DNA of 64,000 bases, from the NCBI GenBank assembly GCA_000171875.1, contig ABHI01000001.1, positions 941,001-1,005,000 on the forward strand. The letters run 5' to 3'. The position numbers were made by a program, and so were the translations under genes. The notes beneath the pieces are model-generated. The model searched no databases and had not been told where the DNA came from. It worked only from the letters and a program-made list of their open reading frames with translations. Each line of letters starts with the position of its first letter. Within the stretch, counting starts at the first letter, position 1. The DNA comes from Flavobacteriales bacterium ALC-1 (GTDB taxonomy: Bacteria; Bacteroidota; Bacteroidia; Flavobacteriales; Flavobacteriaceae). Shown piece after piece: positions 46,000 through 55,018 of this stretch.

Positions 46000-46698
46000 T
46001 TAAAGAATAAACAACCGTTCAATACTAACCTTGGCATCTGAATTCTCAGCATGCCAAGAAAAGGTAGTTTTTGCCCCTTTTTCCCAAATGCATTTAAAAT
46101 CGTTTGGCGCATTGTATTCACTAATAAAAACTTGGTGTCCAGCCTTGCTTTGTTGTCTGCACCAATTCCAAAATTGGTCGTGGTCAAAACCATCTCTGTA
46201 TTTAGTCGTGGATGCATAAGGTGGATCGCAATAGATGATGCTGTTTTGAGGAATGCCTAAATCAAGATAAGATTTACAAGACAATTGCAAACCTTCTAGT
46301 TTTGGCACTTGCTTGGTAATGTTTCGGTAATGTTCGCCCCAATAATCACGCCTGCCTTCTTTATCGCGTCTGTAACCTGCAAACCATTTGCCTCCAAACG
46401 AATTAAAGCCTACATAACCCACTAAATGTTTTGGGTATTCGTCTTGGTTATATTTTATGTGCTTGTATGCGTCTTCACTAACGAGTTGTGGCGGATCCCA
46501 GTGCTCATAAATTAAGGCTTGCCACATCGCCATGAGTTCTTGATGTTGGTCATTAGCAATACGCATGCCATCAACTTTGTCTATCATATTCATGCCACCA
46601 GCAAAAGGTTCGAGATAGGCTTGGTTGGGTTGTCTATCTTTTAAGATAATAGGCAATAAGTCTTTGGCAAAGCGTGCCTTGCTTCCCATGTACTTCAT
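46000..46698 (-). CDS. Dam-type DNA adenine methylase (D12 class), solitary
   Basis: Protein of 232 aa with the D12/alpha-class order: MKYMGSKARFAKDLLPII, motif I LEPFAGGMNM (residues 29-38), then motif IV DPPY (158-161) followed by ASTTKYRDGF. It methylates N6 of adenine; the target is not readable. No restriction enzyme is near. It starts two bases after the brnQ stop, so it is the third gene of a tight operon. Dam-like enzymes of this size are frequent in phages, so phage ancestry is possible. Its 3' end is three bases from that of the convergent aminopeptidase P gene. Confidence 0.9.
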   Translation of the reverse strand: MKYMGSKARFAKDLLPIILKDRQPNQAYLEPFAGGMNMIDKVDGMRIANDQHQELMAMWQALIYEHWDPPQLVSEDAYKHIKYNQDEYPKHLVGYVGFNSFGGKWFAGYRRDKEGRRDYWGEHYRNITKQVPKLEGLQLSCKSYLDLGIPQNSIIYCDPPYASTTKYRDGFDHDQFWNWCRQQSKAGHQVFISEYNAPNDFKCIWEKGAKTTFSWHAENSDAKVSIERLFIL

Positions 46699-46700
46699 GC

Positions 46701-48002
46701 CTATTTCTTTGTATTAGATTGAAAAAAAGACGTCACGACAAAAGCTACTAAGGCTGGTAAAACCCAACCTAAACTATGCTTAGCTAATGGTATATATTCA
46801 GTAATACTTTTTAAGCCGTCAGAAGGACTAATAAACCCAATGACATCTGGAATACTAAATATAAAGGTCACAATAACAACAGCTCTAAATACTAATGGTG
46901 TTGCGATACGTTCTGGCATTACATTTAAAAGAATAAGCATTATGGTTATTGGATAAATGAATAACAATATTGGATAGGCAATAACAATAATAGAATGGAA
47001 ATCTAATTGCCCAACTCCGACTCCTGCAATACAGGCAATAATAGCCGTAATCACATAAGCGTTTTGAGATTTATTGAACAAGCCTCTAAAATAATCGGCT
47101 GTACCAGCCACAATACCAACAGCTGTTGTAAAACACGCTAAAGAAATTAATACACTTAAAACGGTGTTTCCAAAATTACCTAAGGCTGCAATACTAATCC
47201 CTCGTAATAAATTAGCACGTTGCATGTCGCTACTTAACGCAGTATCAACTTCAATCTGAGAACCATAATAAGCACCAACAGCAATGAGTCCTGCATAAAT
47301 AACAAACAGTCCTGTACCAGCTATAAATCCTGATTGTCGTATGAGTTTACGTTTAGACTCAAACTGACTCACCTTCATGTTTTTAAAATTCAGCGACACA
47401 ATAATCACGGCTCCAACCACCACTGCTCCAATGGCATCAAAGGTTTGGTAGCCTTCTAAAATTCCTGAAACTAGAGGTGTTTCAAATGTTGATGTTCCTG
47501 TAGTCAAAGACGAAGAGGTCAATCCAATCCCAATCACTGCCAAAAGTATGATGACTATAAATGGCGTTAAAAATTTACCTATAAGATTTAAAATTTTTGA
47601 ACGGTTTAATACAAACACTAAAACCAAGGCAAAATAAATAGTACTGGTCAATAACGGACTCGTGCCAAAGGCAGGATGAATCGCGATTTCGTGTGTAGCA
47701 GAAGCTGTTCTTGGTGATGGTATCGCTACTGAAATGATATAAACAATAATACAATAGATAGAACTAAACCAAGGTGAAATCTTCTTCCCAAAATCGTACA
47801 TGGTTCCTTGGAGCTTGGCATGCGCTAAAATCCCAATAATAGGAATAAGCACCGCTGTAATCATAAAACCTATGGTCACCCAAATCCAGTTGTCACCTGC
47901 ATTATAACCTAATAATGGTGGTAATAACAAGTTGCCTGCTCCAAAAAACAGAGAGAATAAAGCAAAACTTGTGACTAAAAGTTCTTTACGTTGAATGTTC
48001 AC
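46701..48002 (-). CDS. brnQ: branched-chain amino acid:cation symporter BrnQ
   Basis: Protein of 433 aa, twelve transmembrane helices, LIVCS family. Typical segments are SFALFSLFFGAGNLLLPP at the N-terminus and FDAIGAVVVGAVIIVSLN in the middle. It imports Leu, Ile and Val with sodium or protons. Translation starts at a GTG (48002-48000) that directly abuts the TAA of the serine hydrolase gene, so the two are coupled. Confidence 0.93.
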   Translation of the reverse strand: MNIQRKELLVTSFALFSLFFGAGNLLLPPLLGYNAGDNWIWVTIGFMITAVLIPIIGILAHAKLQGTMYDFGKKISPWFSSIYCIIVYIISVAIPSPRTASATHEIAIHPAFGTSPLLTSTIYFALVLVFVLNRSKILNLIGKFLTPFIVIILLAVIGIGLTSSSLTTGTSTFETPLVSGILEGYQTFDAIGAVVVGAVIIVSLNFKNMKVSQFESKRKLIRQSGFIAGTGLFVIYAGLIAVGAYYGSQIEVDTALSSDMQRANLLRGISIAALGNFGNTVLSVLISLACFTTAVGIVAGTADYFRGLFNKSQNAYVITAIIACIAGVGVGQLDFHSIIVIAYPILLFIYPITIMLILLNVMPERIATPLVFRAVVIVTFIFSIPDVIGFISPSDGLKSITEYIPLAKHSLGWVLPALVAFVVTSFFQSNTKK

Positions 48003-49553
48003 TTAGTTGGTCTTTACAAGTTCTAAATCATGAAAATCGAAACTGAAATCAGTAATAGGTGCAATGTATTTCATGCGCGCCGAAACTGCTTCCCCTTTTT
48101 CATTAAAGGTAAATTGCACAAAGACATCGGCATCAAAACTTCTATTGTTCCACTTGGTCACAAAAGTGGTTGCATTATAGGATAATAATTCACCAAATAG
48201 GGCTGGCGAACGTTTGCACTTTATGCTATATGCTTTACCATCATGAGATATCATAACATCGCCAAACCAATCGTCTGTGTAGGTGCCAACAATGTGTTCG
48301 GGTTTTGGAAGCACCCTATGGCCTTTCATTTTTACAGTCTTAGCATAAACTGATGCTTTTATACTGTCATTATATTTTAGATAATCTGCATTTCGAGCCC
48401 CATAGCGTCCTAGCCAATCTCTGTTTTCATAACCCAAATACGAATCTTTAATCGTGTTTGTAATTGTATTAAAAGCCGAACCATTCATTTGATTGGTCAA
48501 CACCACAATCGCTAAATCTAAATCTGGAATCATCGTAAACTGTGTTACTGTTCCTAATAAGCCTCCTGTATGATACACTTGTTTGTGTCCTCCTTTAACG
48601 TCAGTTAAAAACCAACCTAAACCATAACCCTTAAAATTAGAATTATAACTATCGTTTGGACGAACCGTTAGTGGAGTTTGTAATTGCCATAACTCATGAA
48701 ATAATTTGGCACCCAATAAACGTTCACCACTTTCAGTGACAGCATCATTCATTAAGAATTTTGCCCAAGTCATCATGTCGTGCACATTACTAACAATACC
48801 ACCTGCAGCATTTGCGGTTTCACTCCAATCGTGCGGAATTTGAATCACCTTACCTTCTGCTCTTGTATGCGCTTCAATAATATTCGATTTATCAGTAATT
48901 CTATTATAAGACGCTTTAGAGTTTATCATCCCTACAGGTTTCATAATCTTGGTTTCAATAAAGTCTTCCCAAGACAATCCACTCACACGTTTTAAAACTT
49001 CGCCAGCGATAATAAACATGTTATTATTGTAGGCAAACTTGCTTCTAAAAGAGGTTTCTGGCTCTAAGTGTTTTACATTATTAATGACATCATCGACATC
49101 AAAATCATTCCCTTCAGGAAAGAACATTAAATCACCTGCTCCTAATCCCATTCCGCTTCGATGTGTTACTAAATCTCTAACGGTAAAGTTTTCCGTGACC
49201 CAAGAATCGTGCAATTGAAACTCTGGAATATACTTGCGAACAGGATCATCCCATTTTAATTTACCAGCATCAACCATCATGGCTAAAGCAAAACAGGTAA
49301 AACCTTTACTATTCGACGCTACACCAACTAAGGTGTTATCATTCATGTCTTTTTGAGTCGTCAACGAACGCACACCATGGCCTTTTGCATACACCTCTTT
49401 TCCATCTTTAAATATACCGACAGAAATTCCAGGCACATCAAAAGTGGTTAGTGTTTCTTTAATCAATTTATCGAGTTCTGCTTCTTTGATTTGAGCAGAT
49501 ATAGAAATGCTGCTTAAAAATAACGCTAAGACTAATAATCGCTTTAAAATCAT
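48003..49553 (-). CDS. class C beta-lactamase-fold serine hydrolase
   Basis: Secreted protein of 516 aa (signal peptide to about residue 20). The SxxK motif is S80-NS-K83 in VGVASNSKGFTCFALAMM. The YxN motif is in FAYNNNMFIIAGE, and HTGGLLGTVTQ takes the place of KTG. The C-terminal 110 residues fit DUF3471, a domain often attached to such hydrolases. Members cut D-amino-acid peptides or esters, and few are true beta-lactamases. It is first in the operon with brnQ and the adenine methylase, so a peptide hydrolase feeding an amino-acid importer is plausible. Confidence 0.9.
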   Translation of the reverse strand: MILKRLLVLALFLSSISISAQIKEAELDKLIKETLTTFDVPGISVGIFKDGKEVYAKGHGVRSLTTQKDMNDNTLVGVASNSKGFTCFALAMMVDAGKLKWDDPVRKYIPEFQLHDSWVTENFTVRDLVTHRSGMGLGAGDLMFFPEGNDFDVDDVINNVKHLEPETSFRSKFAYNNNMFIIAGEVLKRVSGLSWEDFIETKIMKPVGMINSKASYNRITDKSNIIEAHTRAEGKVIQIPHDWSETANAAGGIVSNVHDMMTWAKFLMNDAVTESGERLLGAKLFHELWQLQTPLTVRPNDSYNSNFKGYGLGWFLTDVKGGHKQVYHTGGLLGTVTQFTMIPDLDLAIVVLTNQMNGSAFNTITNTIKDSYLGYENRDWLGRYGARNADYLKYNDSIKASVYAKTVKMKGHRVLPKPEHIVGTYTDDWFGDVMISHDGKAYSIKCKRSPALFGELLSYNATTFVTKWNNRSFDADVFVQFTFNEKGEAVSARMKYIAPITDFSFDFHDLELVKTN

Positions 49554-49632
49554 ATGATTTTCAATTTAATTGGAATAGCTTCAAATATAATAAATGTTAG
49601 TGATGAATACTCTTATAAATGGTTTCAAAATA

Positions 49633-49640
49633 TATCTTTG
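49633..49640 (+). promoter_or_regulatory. -7 box directly before the alpha/beta hydrolase start
   Basis: TATCTTTG matches TAnnTTTG exactly and ends five bases before ATG 49646. It lies inside the longer frame from 49619, which argues for the inner start and for a leaderless or nearly leaderless transcript. Confidence 0.55.
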
Positions 49641-49645
49641 TAACC

Positions 49646-50419
49646 ATGACCTTAGATTACAAAAACAGTACTATTCATTACACCACTTCTGGCGAAGGAC
49701 CTACAGTTGTTTTTCTGCATGGCTTTCTAGAGACCATAGATATGTGGAATGGTTTAATTTCTAAATTATCAAAACATCAAGTCATTTGTATTGATTTATT
49801 GGGTCATGGCAAAACAGATTGTTTAGGTTATGTACATACTATGGAGGCTATGGCAGATGCAGTTTTTGCCGTTTTAAATCATTTAAAAATTAAGAAAGCA
49901 AAATTTATTGGACATTCCATGGGAGGTTATGTATGTTTAGCTTTAGCTGAAAAACAACCGCTACTATTTAAAGGTTTGTGTTTAATGAATTCAACGTTTG
50001 AAGCCGATGATGATCAACGAAAACTTATTAGATCTAGAGCAATCAAACTAGCACAGACACATTATGAAACTTTAGTCGGTATGTCTTTTGCAAATCTTTT
50101 TGCACCTGCAAGTAGGACGACATTTAAAAAAGAGTTTGATGACGCTTTAGAATTAGCTTTGCAAACTCCTGTACAAGGTTACATTGCTGCACAAGAAGGT
50201 ATGAAGTTAAGGCCAAACCGCTTTGATGTTTTCAAAAATTTGAATTGCAAACAATTAATCATTATCGGAAAAAAAGATGCTGTTGTAAATGGCGATTCTA
50301 TTATTTCAAAAATTAAAGGTACGTCCATAAATTATATTGAATTCTCAGAAGGGCATATGAGTTATATTGAAAATGAATCAGAATTATCTTACGAATTATT
50401 ACGTTTTATCGAAAAATAA
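49646..50419 (+). CDS. alpha/beta hydrolase
   Basis: Protein of 257 aa from ATG 49646 (the frame also allows 49619). It has the fold signature GPTVVFLHGFLETIDMW (oxyanion hole), the nucleophile elbow IGHSMGGYVCLA, a late Asp in IIGKKDAVVNGDSI and a final His in EFSEGHMSYIENE. No signal peptide, so it is cytoplasmic. Substrate unknown; similar proteins include esterases and MenH-like enzymes. Confidence 0.9.
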   Translation: MTLDYKNSTIHYTTSGEGPTVVFLHGFLETIDMWNGLISKLSKHQVICIDLLGHGKTDCLGYVHTMEAMADAVFAVLNHLKIKKAKFIGHSMGGYVCLALAEKQPLLFKGLCLMNSTFEADDDQRKLIRSRAIKLAQTHYETLVGMSFANLFAPASRTTFKKEFDDALELALQTPVQGYIAAQEGMKLRPNRFDVFKNLNCKQLIIIGKKDAVVNGDSIISKIKGTSINYIEFSEGHMSYIENESELSYELLRFIEK

Positions 50420-50495
50420 TTCTCTTCAACGTTTTTATTATCTTTTTTTTCTAAGTTTATCATCTCAACTAGAAAATTAATGTAAGAACCTACTT

Positions 50496-50738
50496 ATGAC
50501 TCCTACTAAATTATACTGTGACTTTTTTGGTCACAATTACCAAATGACAAAAAAAGTAACCAACCACGTTAAAGAATACACCTGCAAGTGTTGTAAGAAA
50601 CAATTGACTACTAACAGTAATGGCAAGCTTACAGAATTAACACCTAAGTATCAAGAAATAAATTCGGCCTTAGAACGTATTTACAATAACAGAATGATGC
50701 GTTTGAAGCAAAAAACACTCAGTTCATCGATTTATTAA
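50496..50738 (+). CDS. CxxxxGH/CxxC zinc-ribbon-like miniprotein, paralogue 1
   Basis: Protein of 80 aa with no named family. LYCDFFGHNY (Cys8, His13) and EYTCKCCKKQL (Cys30, Cys33) give four potential metal ligands. A turn NSNGKLTELTP and a basic helix (EINSALERIYNNRMMRLKQK) follow. Phage DUF1660 proteins carry a similar CxLFGH motif. It has paralogues at 50822 and 56972. The order Cys-His...Cys-Cys suggests a small zinc ribbon that could bind nucleic acid or protein. Confidence 0.65.
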   Translation: MTPTKLYCDFFGHNYQMTKKVTNHVKEYTCKCCKKQLTTNSNGKLTELTPKYQEINSALERIYNNRMMRLKQKTLSSSIY

Positions 50739-50821
50739 TTGTTAACAACTTGTGAACAATTCATTTTGTTATATTTAAAGTCCTAACTATACAACTAATC
50801 CCTTTAGAGACTAATTAAAAA

Positions 50822-51052
50822 ATGAAAAACGTTTACTGCTCACTATTTGGACACGACTATAAAGTCTCTAAAAATGTGACTTACCATGTCAGAGAATACA
50901 AATGCAAAAATTGTAAGTCAGAAATGACAATTGACGGAAATGGTAACTTCATTCCTTTAACACCAAAATTTAAAGAAATAAATTCTGTACTAAATCGCGT
51001 CCACACAAAACGCTTAGAAAAAAGTCAGAAACTTTTTATGATTGATCTTTAA
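50822..51052 (+). CDS. CxxxxGH/CxxC zinc-ribbon-like miniprotein, paralogue 2
   Basis: Protein of 76 aa that aligns along its whole length with paralogue 1: VYCSLFGHDYKVSKNVTYHV, YKCKNCKSEM, DGNGNFIPLTPKFKEINSVL. All four Cys/His positions are kept. Its last 17 bases overlap the 3' end of the convergent thiL gene. Function unknown. The gap of 83 bases from paralogue 1 suggests a tandem duplication. Confidence 0.65.
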   Translation: MKNVYCSLFGHDYKVSKNVTYHVREYKCKNCKSEMTIDGNGNFIPLTPKFKEINSVLNRVHTKRLEKSQKLFMIDL

Positions 51053-52088
51053 GAGCATTCCAACCTTTAGCAATTATAGGGATTTTTTCCTCTGCTCTGG
51101 TTACTAAATGCATACCTCTATCTTCATCGGTCATATAACCAATAACCGTAAGATTTGGATTCCCTTTAATCTTTGGGAAATCCTCTTGAGAAATCGTCAT
51201 TAATAATTCATAATCCTCACCACCATTTAACGCAATAGTTGTACTATCTATGTTAAATTCCTCGCATGTTGAAATGACTTGCGGATCTAACGGAATCTTA
51301 TCTTCATAAATATCTACACCAACGTTACTTTGTTTACATAGATGCATCACTTCTGAAGATAATCCATCACTCACATCAATCATGCTTGTTGGTTTTACAT
51401 CAAGTTCTTTAAGTAATTCAACAATATCTTTTCGTGCTTCTGGTTTTAATTGACGCTCAACAATATACGTGTACATTGATAAATCGGGTTGGTTATTTGG
51501 ATTCACTTTAAAGACTTCTTTTTCACGTTCTAAAATCTGAAGTCCCATATAAGCTCCACCTAAATCACCTGTAACTACTAACAAATCATTTGGCTTTGCT
51601 CCAGAGCGTAAAACTACTTTGTCTTCTTCAACTTCACCAATGGCAGTTACAGAAATAACTAATCCCGTTGTTGAAGATGTTGTATCACCACCAACTACAT
51701 CAACATTATATAGCTTAGCCGCTGTGTGGATACCTGCATACAATTCCTCTAAAGCTTCTAATGGAAAACGATTAGAAACTGCAATAGAAATAGTAACTTG
51801 AGTTGCGGTAGCGTTCATCGCATAAACATCAGATAAATTCACCATCATCGCTTTGTAACCTAAGTGTTTTAAGGGTACGTAACTCAAATCAAAATGTACT
51901 CCTTCTACCAACAAGTCTGTAGAAACAACAATCTGTTTCTTATCAAAACGTAATACTGCAGCATCATCACCAATACTTTTTACAGTAGATTGTTGAGTGA
52001 CTTTAAAGTGTTCCGTTAAATGTTCTATGAGTTTAAACTCACCTAATTCACTCAATGGAGTACGTTGTGGATTTTTATCTTCTATCAT
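51036..52088 (-). CDS. thiL: thiamine-monophosphate kinase
   Basis: Protein of 350 aa, cytoplasmic, AIR-synthase-like fold. Motifs include GDDAAVLRF, VSTDLLVEGVHFDLSY, VVGGDTTSS, VTGDLGGAYMGLQ, MIDVSDGLSSEVMHL and NGGEDYELLMTI. It phosphorylates thiamine monophosphate to the active cofactor with ATP. No other thiamine gene is near. A -7 box lies four bases before the start (52093-52100), so the transcript may be leaderless. Confidence 0.96.
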   Translation of the reverse strand: MIEDKNPQRTPLSELGEFKLIEHLTEHFKVTQQSTVKSIGDDAAVLRFDKKQIVVSTDLLVEGVHFDLSYVPLKHLGYKAMMVNLSDVYAMNATATQVTISIAVSNRFPLEALEELYAGIHTAAKLYNVDVVGGDTTSSTTGLVISVTAIGEVEEDKVVLRSGAKPNDLLVVTGDLGGAYMGLQILEREKEVFKVNPNNQPDLSMYTYIVERQLKPEARKDIVELLKELDVKPTSMIDVSDGLSSEVMHLCKQSNVGVDIYEDKIPLDPQVISTCEEFNIDSTTIALNGGEDYELLMTISQEDFPKIKGNPNLTVIGYMTDEDRGMHLVTRAEEKIPIIAKGWNALKDQS

Positions 52089-52092
52089 AATG

Positions 52093-52100
52093 CAAAAATA
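52093..52100 (-). promoter_or_regulatory. -7 box directly before thiL
   Basis: On the minus strand TATTTTTG matches TAnnTTTG and ends four bases before the thiL ATG. A leader of only a few bases or none would result. Confidence 0.45.
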
Positions 52101-52195
52101 TTATGCTTTTTTGAATAGTACAGTATTAATGGCATTATTTATGAGGCAATTTATTACAAATGTATTTTTTACTGTAAATTGCTAAAAAAAAGTCT

Positions 52196-53647
52196 ATGAA
52201 AAAATATGCCCTGCGTAATGTTCTTTCTATTTTATTCATTTGTTTAACCTGTGTGTTTTTACAAAACTGTTCAAATGAAGAACGTCCTACTGCAAATACA
52301 GATATAGATAACGATACTATTTTAAATGCGCTTGACAATTGTCCTTCAACCGCAAATGCAGATCAGTTAGATTCAGATAATGATGGTATTGGAAACGTTT
52401 GTGATGATGACGATGATAACGATGGTGTTTTAGATGTTGATGATAATTGTCCTTTAATTGCAAATCCAGGTCAAGAAGATAGTGATAACAATGGTTTTGG
52501 GGATAGCTGTGATGGTGATACCATATTTCCTCAATTTCCATGTGTTAATGGCTTAGCTGGAGGTTATCCTTGTAGTGGCTACGATATAATGAGTCATATT
52601 CCTGCTGAAGAATTAGGTGGTCCTGGTGCAGAAGGGAATGATTCTTGGGGTTGGACAGATCCAGAATCTGGCAAAGAATATGCATTAGTTGGTACAACAA
52701 CAAGTGCCGCTTTTGTTGATGTATCTGATCCTTCAAATCCAATTTTCTTAGGCCGTCTCCCTACAGCAACCGTTAATAGTTTATGGAGAGATATAAAAGT
52801 TTATAATAATCATGCATTTATTGTTAGCGAAGCTGCTGGCCATGGATTGCAAGTTTTTGATTTAACGCGATTAAGAAATGTTGCAAACCCTCCTGAGACT
52901 TTTACAGCAGATGCAACCTACAATGGGTTTGGTAAAGCACATAATATCGTCATCAACGAGGATAGTGGTTTTGCATACGTTGTAGGCTCTAACACGTTTA
53001 GTGGAGGCCCTCATTTTGTTGATATTCAGAATCCAATAAACCCTATTGCTGCTGGCGGCTATGCTGACGATGCTTATTCGCACGATGCACAAGTTGTAAC
53101 TTACAGTGGACCTGACACAGAACATGTAGGTAAAGAAATTTTAATTGGAAGTAATGAAAATGAGATTGTAATTATTGATGTCTCAGATAAAGATACACCT
53201 ACTCAAATTTCGAGAATTGACTACAGTAATATAGGGTATACACATCAAGGCTGGTTTACCGAAAATATGGAATACTTTTTACTAGGTGACGAGGTTGATG
53301 AAATTGATTTTGGAGGTAACTCAAGAACACTTGTTTTTGATTTTACCGATTTAGATAACCCTATATTTCATATGGAATATTTGGGGCCTACTGAAGCAAT
53401 AGATCACAATGGTTATGTCGTAGGAAATACGTTTTATATAGCTAATTACGCTGCAGGTATGCGCGTTATTGATATTTCAAATATTGCTTCTGGAGTAATG
53501 ACTGAGTCTGGTTTTGTTGACACTTATATTCCTAATGACGGTACAGATTTTAATGGTGCGTGGAATATTTACCCGTTTTTCGAAAGCGGAAATATACTGA
53601 TAAGTGATATTGAAGGCGGTATGTTTATCGCCAGAGCAAATAATTGA
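52196..53647 (+). CDS. choice-of-anchor B (LVIVD-repeat) lipoprotein with calcium-binding TSP3-like repeats
   Basis: Protein of 483 aa with lipobox LQNC (Cys25). Residues about 35-110 hold two to three thrombospondin type-3-like calcium loops (DIDNDTILNALDNCPSTANA; DDNDGVLDVDDNCPLIANPG; DSDNNGFGDSCDGD). The rest is a beta-propeller with LVIVD-type repeats (ALVGTTTSAAFVDVSDPSNP; HAFIVSEAAGHGLQVFDLTR; GMRVIDISNI). Choice-of-anchor B proteins are surface or secreted and often precede MbnP-like genes, as here. It starts an operon of four genes (52196-56860). Confidence 0.87.
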   Translation: MKKYALRNVLSILFICLTCVFLQNCSNEERPTANTDIDNDTILNALDNCPSTANADQLDSDNDGIGNVCDDDDDNDGVLDVDDNCPLIANPGQEDSDNNGFGDSCDGDTIFPQFPCVNGLAGGYPCSGYDIMSHIPAEELGGPGAEGNDSWGWTDPESGKEYALVGTTTSAAFVDVSDPSNPIFLGRLPTATVNSLWRDIKVYNNHAFIVSEAAGHGLQVFDLTRLRNVANPPETFTADATYNGFGKAHNIVINEDSGFAYVVGSNTFSGGPHFVDIQNPINPIAAGGYADDAYSHDAQVVTYSGPDTEHVGKEILIGSNENEIVIIDVSDKDTPTQISRIDYSNIGYTHQGWFTENMEYFLLGDEVDEIDFGGNSRTLVFDFTDLDNPIFHMEYLGPTEAIDHNGYVVGNTFYIANYAAGMRVIDISNIASGVMTESGFVDTYIPNDGTDFNGAWNIYPFFESGNILISDIEGGMFIARANN

Positions 53648-53649
53648 AA

Positions 53650-54978
53650 ATGCTCAAAACCTTACGCTACATATTAGCTTTTTTACTACTTCTTACTTGT
53701 AGTAATGATAATGATTCTACTAACACTAATTCAAATGGTGAAGTAACCTTCGTAAAAACCTTTGGTGGAAGTAAAAACGATAGTGCACAATCAGTTATTT
53801 CGACTCTTGATGGAGGTTATGCTATTTTAGGATTTACCCAAAGTATGGATGGTGATATTTCTGATAAAACAAATGAGAGTTTTGATTATTGGGTACTAAA
53901 ATTTAATGCTGAAGATGAATTGCAATGGCAAAAAACTTATGGAGGCTCTGCAGATGAAAGAGGACGAGATATTATACAAACGCAAGATGGAGGATATGCC
54001 ATTTTAGGCTTTAGTTATAGTAATGATGGTGATGTTACTGAAAATGCAGGTTTACAAGATTACTGGTTAGTAAAATTGGATGCTAATGGTAATATTTCAT
54101 GGCAAAAGTCGTTTGGATTTCAAGGAGCTGATTCTGGTATTTCGGTGATTCAGACCAACGATCAAGGCTATTTAATTTCGGGCATATTAGATGTTACAGC
54201 GTCTGGAGGTTTAGGAAATTCATCACGTGGCACAGGCACTTTGCATGCTGGTGGAGATTATTGGGTACTAAAATTAAATGCTACTGGAGATATACAGTGG
54301 AGCAGATATTTTGGAGGAAACTTTACAGATACACCTCAAGGTATTGTAGAAACTGACGATAATGCTTTTATAATTGCTGGAGGCTCAGATAGTAACGATA
54401 CTGATATTTCTAATAACATTGGTTCTTACGATTTTTGGGTGATTAAAGTTTCGACCTCTGGTGATTTAGTTTGGGAAAAGTCATTTGGTGGAGATCAGAT
54501 TGACGAGGCCAGAGCTATTGTAAAATCTAGTGATGGTAATTTTATTATAGCTGGAGATACAAGAAGTGATAACAATGACATCTCTAATAATATTGGAGCT
54601 GCAGATTTGTGGCTAATTAAGATATCTACTAACGGAGATTTACTCTGGGAAAAAACTATTGGAGGCACCAGTTTTGACGTTGCACGCGCTATTGTAAAAA
54701 CACAAGGCTATGGCTTTTTGTTAGCTGGCAGTTCGCGAAGTGATGATATTGATGTATCCGAAAATAATGGACAAAATGATGCTTGGGCTTTAAAAGTAGA
54801 TGCCAATGGAAACCTAGAGTGGGAAACTACAGTTGGGGGCTCAAATATTGATTTTGCTTATGGTATAGCTAAACTTAATAATTCATCAATCATTGCTGTT
54901 GGAGATAGTACAAGTAGTGATGGAGACATCTTAGAGAATAAAGGTTTTACCGATGTGTTAATTATAAAAATTGATTGA
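53650..54978 (+). CDS. beta-propeller lipoprotein with GGSxxD repeats
   Basis: Protein of 442 aa from ATG 53650 (a TTG two codons upstream is unlikely). Lipobox LLTC (Cys17). It has about seven repeats of 50-60 residues of the form FGGS-xxD-x-A-x-x-I-x-x-T-x-DGGY-x-x-x-G, then SxDGDIS and DYWVLK, ending LQWQKTYGG. This is a propeller-like secreted repeat family of Bacteroidota with no catalytic motif. It begins two bases after the preceding stop. Confidence 0.82.
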   Translation: MLKTLRYILAFLLLLTCSNDNDSTNTNSNGEVTFVKTFGGSKNDSAQSVISTLDGGYAILGFTQSMDGDISDKTNESFDYWVLKFNAEDELQWQKTYGGSADERGRDIIQTQDGGYAILGFSYSNDGDVTENAGLQDYWLVKLDANGNISWQKSFGFQGADSGISVIQTNDQGYLISGILDVTASGGLGNSSRGTGTLHAGGDYWVLKLNATGDIQWSRYFGGNFTDTPQGIVETDDNAFIIAGGSDSNDTDISNNIGSYDFWVIKVSTSGDLVWEKSFGGDQIDEARAIVKSSDGNFIIAGDTRSDNNDISNNIGAADLWLIKISTNGDLLWEKTIGGTSFDVARAIVKTQGYGFLLAGSSRSDDIDVSENNGQNDAWALKVDANGNLEWETTVGGSNIDFAYGIAKLNNSSIIAVGDSTSSDGDILENKGFTDVLIIKID

Positions 54979-55018
54979 AAAATGAAATCGAAGATTCACG
55001 AATCTGAAAAAAATTAAT

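Noticed and set aside
46000..46698. Restriction-modification or phage-defence system around the adenine methylase
   Set aside because: No nuclease, specificity subunit or defence-type gene lies nearby. Its neighbours are BrnQ and a hydrolase.
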